This document shows, in pieces, positions 43,473 through 46,799 of a DNA stretch of 46,799 bases. Source of the stretch: Phoronis australis (lineage: Eukaryota > Phoronida > Phoronidae); contig NMRA01000112.1 of assembly GCA_002633005.1 (NCBI GenBank), positions 893,202 through 940,000 of the forward strand. The letters run 5' to 3'. The position numbers and the translations under genes are program-made. A model generated the notes under the pieces. It was not told where the DNA came from, made no database searches, and saw only the letters and a program-made list of their open reading frames with translations. Position 1 is the stretch's first letter. Each line of letters begins with the position of its first letter.

Positions 43473-44674
43473 ATGGAAAGTTGTTTGAATTCGACCTCCG
43501 AAACTGTGCTGTGGGGCTTTAAAGACGGTTATGAACTATATGCCCATTTACATGTTCTGCATCTCATTTTACTTGCTTCACAACGAAACTTCAAATGCCC
43601 GCAAAATCAAAATCCAAAACAATGGCGGGCAATTGGTGATCTTATGAAACGTAGTCTACGTTTTGTTGCTGTGTATACTTACAACATTGCTGACCTTGTG
43701 CACACGAGGCATCGTTCAACAGAAGAGGCACCCAGCCTCGTCTCCAAGCCTCAAGACTGTACTGATCAGATAAGCCATTTGAGACTTGGTAATGGGAAAT
43801 GAAATGTGTCAGAATTTTTACAGAAATTGCTGGAATGTCACAAGTAATTTCGAAATTTTCTAGAGTTTTATATAATACTAAAAACTACTGGTAAATTGCA
43901 GCAATTTTGGTCGAAATCATCGCAAAAATGATTTATTCTGATTCGAAAACAGATTTTTACTGTTCATAAATAAGAATTGAAAAAATATAACTTTTATTTT
44001 AGACAATAACTAAAACATTGCCTTCTGTCGCATGAATGGCTGCAGTATGAAAATAATAACCATCTGTCTTTGTTCAATGACGTCAAGGCATCATTCAATT
44101 ATTCCCATAACCAAGCCTTAAATGGATAAACCGATCAGCGCCATCTTGACGCTTGGGGACAAAGTTGAAAAGGTCACATCAGTGTCAACTGTGTGTAAAC
44201 ACAGAGCAAAATCATCAATTGATGCTCATAAGACTTTTTGTAACAGATTGTGAAGTATTTTTTTTAGGAATTTTAAAATGGTAACAAAATAGGCATTTTG
44301 GGAAGAAATGGAATAAATAATAAGCCGCTTCTGAAAATATTTATTACAAGAAACTGAAGTCCTACAACCAGCTGTAATACTTGTGTTAACAAAGGATAAC
44401 ATATTTATATCTTACACATTTCAAATAAGTTTCATGTTGGGATTGTATACAATGTCTTTAGGTAATTCTAATTATTCATAACGTATCTGGAAAATGTATA
44501 GTGGAGTCGTTTAGTTTGTACTCTTAGATACTAAGCAGGGTTTGTTTTATTTCAGGGATGATCAAGGAGCACAGTAATGCAAATGCGAATTTTATAGTAA
44601 AAGAGGCGCCATGTTCCGAAAGGCTGGCGACAGGGCGGGAGGGCAAAGACTATGTGAAGCTGCCAGTCCACTAA
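43473..44674 (+). CDS. Tentative two-exon gene, hypothetical protein of 144 residues
   Basis: Exon A 43473-43788 starts at CCCATGG (good start context) and ends at CTTG|GTAATG in phase 1. Exon B 44556-44674 follows a TTTATTTCAG acceptor in phase 1 and ends in TAATAA. Together they make 435 nt. Exon A encodes MESCLNSTSETVLWGFKDGY, a short hydrophobic stretch (HLHVLHLILLAS), a basic segment and a Ser/Pro-rich end. Exon B encodes MIKEHSNANANFIVKEAP and ends KDYVKLPVH. The phase match and the protein-like exon B are the support. No family is recognised and it may be a chance pairing. Confidence 0.3.
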
Positions 44675-45191
44675 TAAGCCCGCGACAGTTTTGTAAAAAA
44701 TAATTAGTTGCTTAGTTTTTATTTATATAATTCATAATTTTATGTAAGTATTTTACCTGAGCAGCTTCATAATCAGAAAAGTATTAAACAACAAGAGCCT
44801 TTTCTTCTTGTAAGTCACAGCTGCACATGCAATAGGATATAAATCACCAACAAAGCAAACGTTGTAAGAGTTATAAACCTGAAGCATTGAAAAAACAAAT
44901 CTATTGTTATACCCACAAACATTAATATTTCTCAGTGCATTAGGCCTGTAAAGGCAACACAAGTGGTTGAATATTGGCACAGTACTGGACCACCACTGCA
45001 CTTTCGCCTATGTGATTAGTATTCATCTCTTTCACGAACGCGGGGCGCTGCTGTCGTGTTGATCGAAAACGAGGCGCCTTGACAAACATGGCACCGTCCT
45101 GCAAGGTGTTGTGGTCAAAAGACTTATCAACGTTACCAAAAATCAAGTTGTCTGATGTTGAATCGATCTCCAAAAACATACCAATACTTAC

Positions 45192-45221
45192 GGCAACTAG
45201 ACTTTTACCCTCCTCAGCCAT
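45192..45221 (-). CDS. Possible minus-strand first coding exon
   Basis: On the minus strand an ATG at 45221 opens MAEEGKSLVA and meets a strong GCC|GTAAGT donor at 45192/45191. The N-terminus is typical of cytosolic proteins, and the region upstream (45230-46000) is richer in CpG, as at many promoters. No partner exon was found, so this is only a candidate. Confidence 0.2.
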
Positions 45222-45452
45222 TCCTTAGTAGTTTTCCCTCTTTTGAAAAAGTGTGGAAGTCAGGGATATACCCAGGCTTTTAGTCTTGAAAAACCCTGCT
45301 CGCCAGCTGCATGGGCGAGTGCCGGAGCCAGAAAATCTACTCGCCATGCCCGAAGTTCGGTCACCCGGCCGTTGGCGCCAGTCACCACAAACTTGCTGCT
45401 AATTTAAATAAAAATCATCGTTTCGTGCACTGATGTCACCATCTATTAGGGC

Positions 45453-46575
45453 TACCGTATTCGCTCTAATAAGCGCCCAGGGGGACTCTTTTTGTAGCCT
45501 ACGGCAGTTAAAACCTGGTCTCCGAAACGGGTGAAATCGGAAGCTAGGATTCATCAAATTTACGCGCTGTGACGTATGTGTAACCTATGACAGACTAGCT
45601 ACAAAACTGTGGTGCATTGCTATCAAACTCTGTTGTTAAATTACGATCTTTTTAAAAAAATGTGCTGAAATCCCAGGGCGAAAACTTGCCGACTGATGCG
45701 TCGCTGCTTCGCGATCGTCGATAGGACAACTTGAATTCTTGAGTAAAAATAGTTTCGACTCAAATTACCTGAAATCCTCCCAAATAGCCTTTCCTAAGAT
45801 TCTTAAGTTCCTGTGGACTCGGAGTCGGGATTAACCGCAGATTAAGTCAAAATCTGCGCTAGATCGCACCCCGCAACGAGAAAAATCTGGACGAACACAT
45901 ATGTTGTTGTCACGTGACGTTTGTATTGAAGTGAATCAGCTGGTGTGCACCGAGTGAGCGAGCGCGTGCGTGTCATCAGTGTTCATTTGCCAGAGTAGCA
46001 GGCCCAATGAGCTGTATAATGTAGTATATTTATCTCATTGAGCAGGCCCACATGTTATATGTGGGCCCTAGCGCGCGCTTCTTGGCCAAGTTTCGATTCG
46101 CGGTTTTTATAATTTTTCGTGTACCCAAAACAATCTGGATTCCTGTTGTGGGATAAGATCTGTACGGGAAAGATACAATACCAATCCCGTTGACCTGAGT
46201 ACGCTGCGTCTGTTCTCGATCAGGGCCAGACCATGTAGTGTGACACTTTCCTCGCAAGGTGAGATCAGCAAACCTTTTGCGTTCTTTTTGAAGCACTGCG
46301 GAATGGTTTGAAGAGTACAGCCACGGCTACTAATACCGACATAGCGGCGAGGCTCGTGGTCTACTAGAAATTACGCAAGCAATGATTTTTCAGAACTGTC
46401 GGATATTATTGATAAATTGAATACATTTACGGTAGAATTTTTGGAACTGTGAGGTGAGACATTTTTCGCACTGCTATATACACATTCATGGACTGGGCGC
46501 TTATTTTAGCGAAGTCTGAAAACGAGTGGGGACGCTTATAGGGGCATGGGCGCTTATTAGGACGCATGTTGTAAA
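45453..46575. mobile_element. 1.1 kb inverted-repeat element, GGGCGCTTATTAG ends
   Basis: The left end reads TACCGTATTCGCTCTAATAA followed by GCGCCC (45453-45478). The right end carries the inverse, GGGCGCTTATTAGGACGC (46548-46565), with an extra inner copy GGGCGCTTATTTTAGCGAA (46495-46513). The interior has no transposase. It looks like a non-autonomous DNA transposon with a degraded right tip. Confidence 0.45.
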
Positions 46576-46799
46576 AATAATTTTGGCTAAAATGACATTG
46601 TACATTACAATAAGAAATCAGTTCCAAGAAATGTGGTATTTTATTGCTATGAGCACATGGACCGGTCTTCCACCTTTCTCCCCTTTTCTTCGTTTCGGAC
46701 TAGTCCACAAATTCTTTGTGCACGACCACACACTGTGTTTTTGACGAATCGCGTAACGGGTGACATGTACTGAATCGGTAGGGTCGCACTGCGCCGATG

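Noticed and set aside
44753-45001. Minus-strand frame of 82 codons
   Set aside because: It has no domain, no ATG context or splice support, and overlaps another frame from the same strand.

Overview
The window is eukaryotic nuclear DNA. It is AT-rich, has short exons in long introns bounded by GT/AG, and is full of decayed transposable elements. The extracellular SEA and TSP1 modules, a PIF/Harbinger-type Myb/SANT gene, a restriction-like-endonuclease non-LTR retrotransposon and the dispersed palindrome TACATGTA fit a marine invertebrate. A cnidarian (coral or anemone) is my best guess; this is inference, not proof. One N at 37017 shows this is an assembled scaffold. Layout. (1) Positions 2051-27376 (+) hold one split gene that I assembled by joining exons on splice sites, intron phase and domain content. 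Eleven exons total 1800 nt, exactly 600 codons including the stop. The predicted 599-residue secreted protein has a signal peptide, an unrecognised N-terminal domain, a short linker from duplicated 39-nt exons, a SEA domain with a GSVV self-cleavage motif, three TSP1 repeats and a C-terminal TLDc-like domain in an N-glycosylation-rich exon. (2) Its introns carry a 1.5 kb terminal-inverted-repeat element with ACGTGT arrays (3287-4830), a diverged tandem triplication around the 39-nt exon (about 6760-10720), a 1.4 kb foldback element with RNA polymerase III boxes in its spacer (12808-14210), a duplicated intronic block (19799-20125 and 21570-21866), and an antisense Myb/SANT-like gene fragment (23778-24156). 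(3) Positions 27377-29940 show no gene. (4) Positions 30152-35212 hold two head-to-tail, inactivated copies of a non-LTR retrotransposon: a 5'-truncated copy, then a longer one with an N-terminal zinc-finger remnant, reverse transcriptase, CCHC knuckle and restriction-like endonuclease. They sit inside an older diverged repeat array (29940-30151 and 35213-36650). (5) Positions 36656-37382 are a near-perfect 361-bp tandem duplication with the N at the junction. (6) From 38845 to 42065 lies a large inverted-repeat structure around 2.3 kb of AT-rich DNA, with tandem palindromic units on its right side. (7) The right end holds a tentative two-exon gene (43473-44674), a possible minus-strand first exon (45192-45221) and an inverted-repeat element with GGGCGCTTATTAG ends (45453-46575). 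The secreted SEA/TSP1/TLDc gene is the only confident host gene. The most unusual items are its domain order, the triplicated linker exon with one broken splice acceptor, and the nested-hairpin foldback carrying a tRNA-like promoter.
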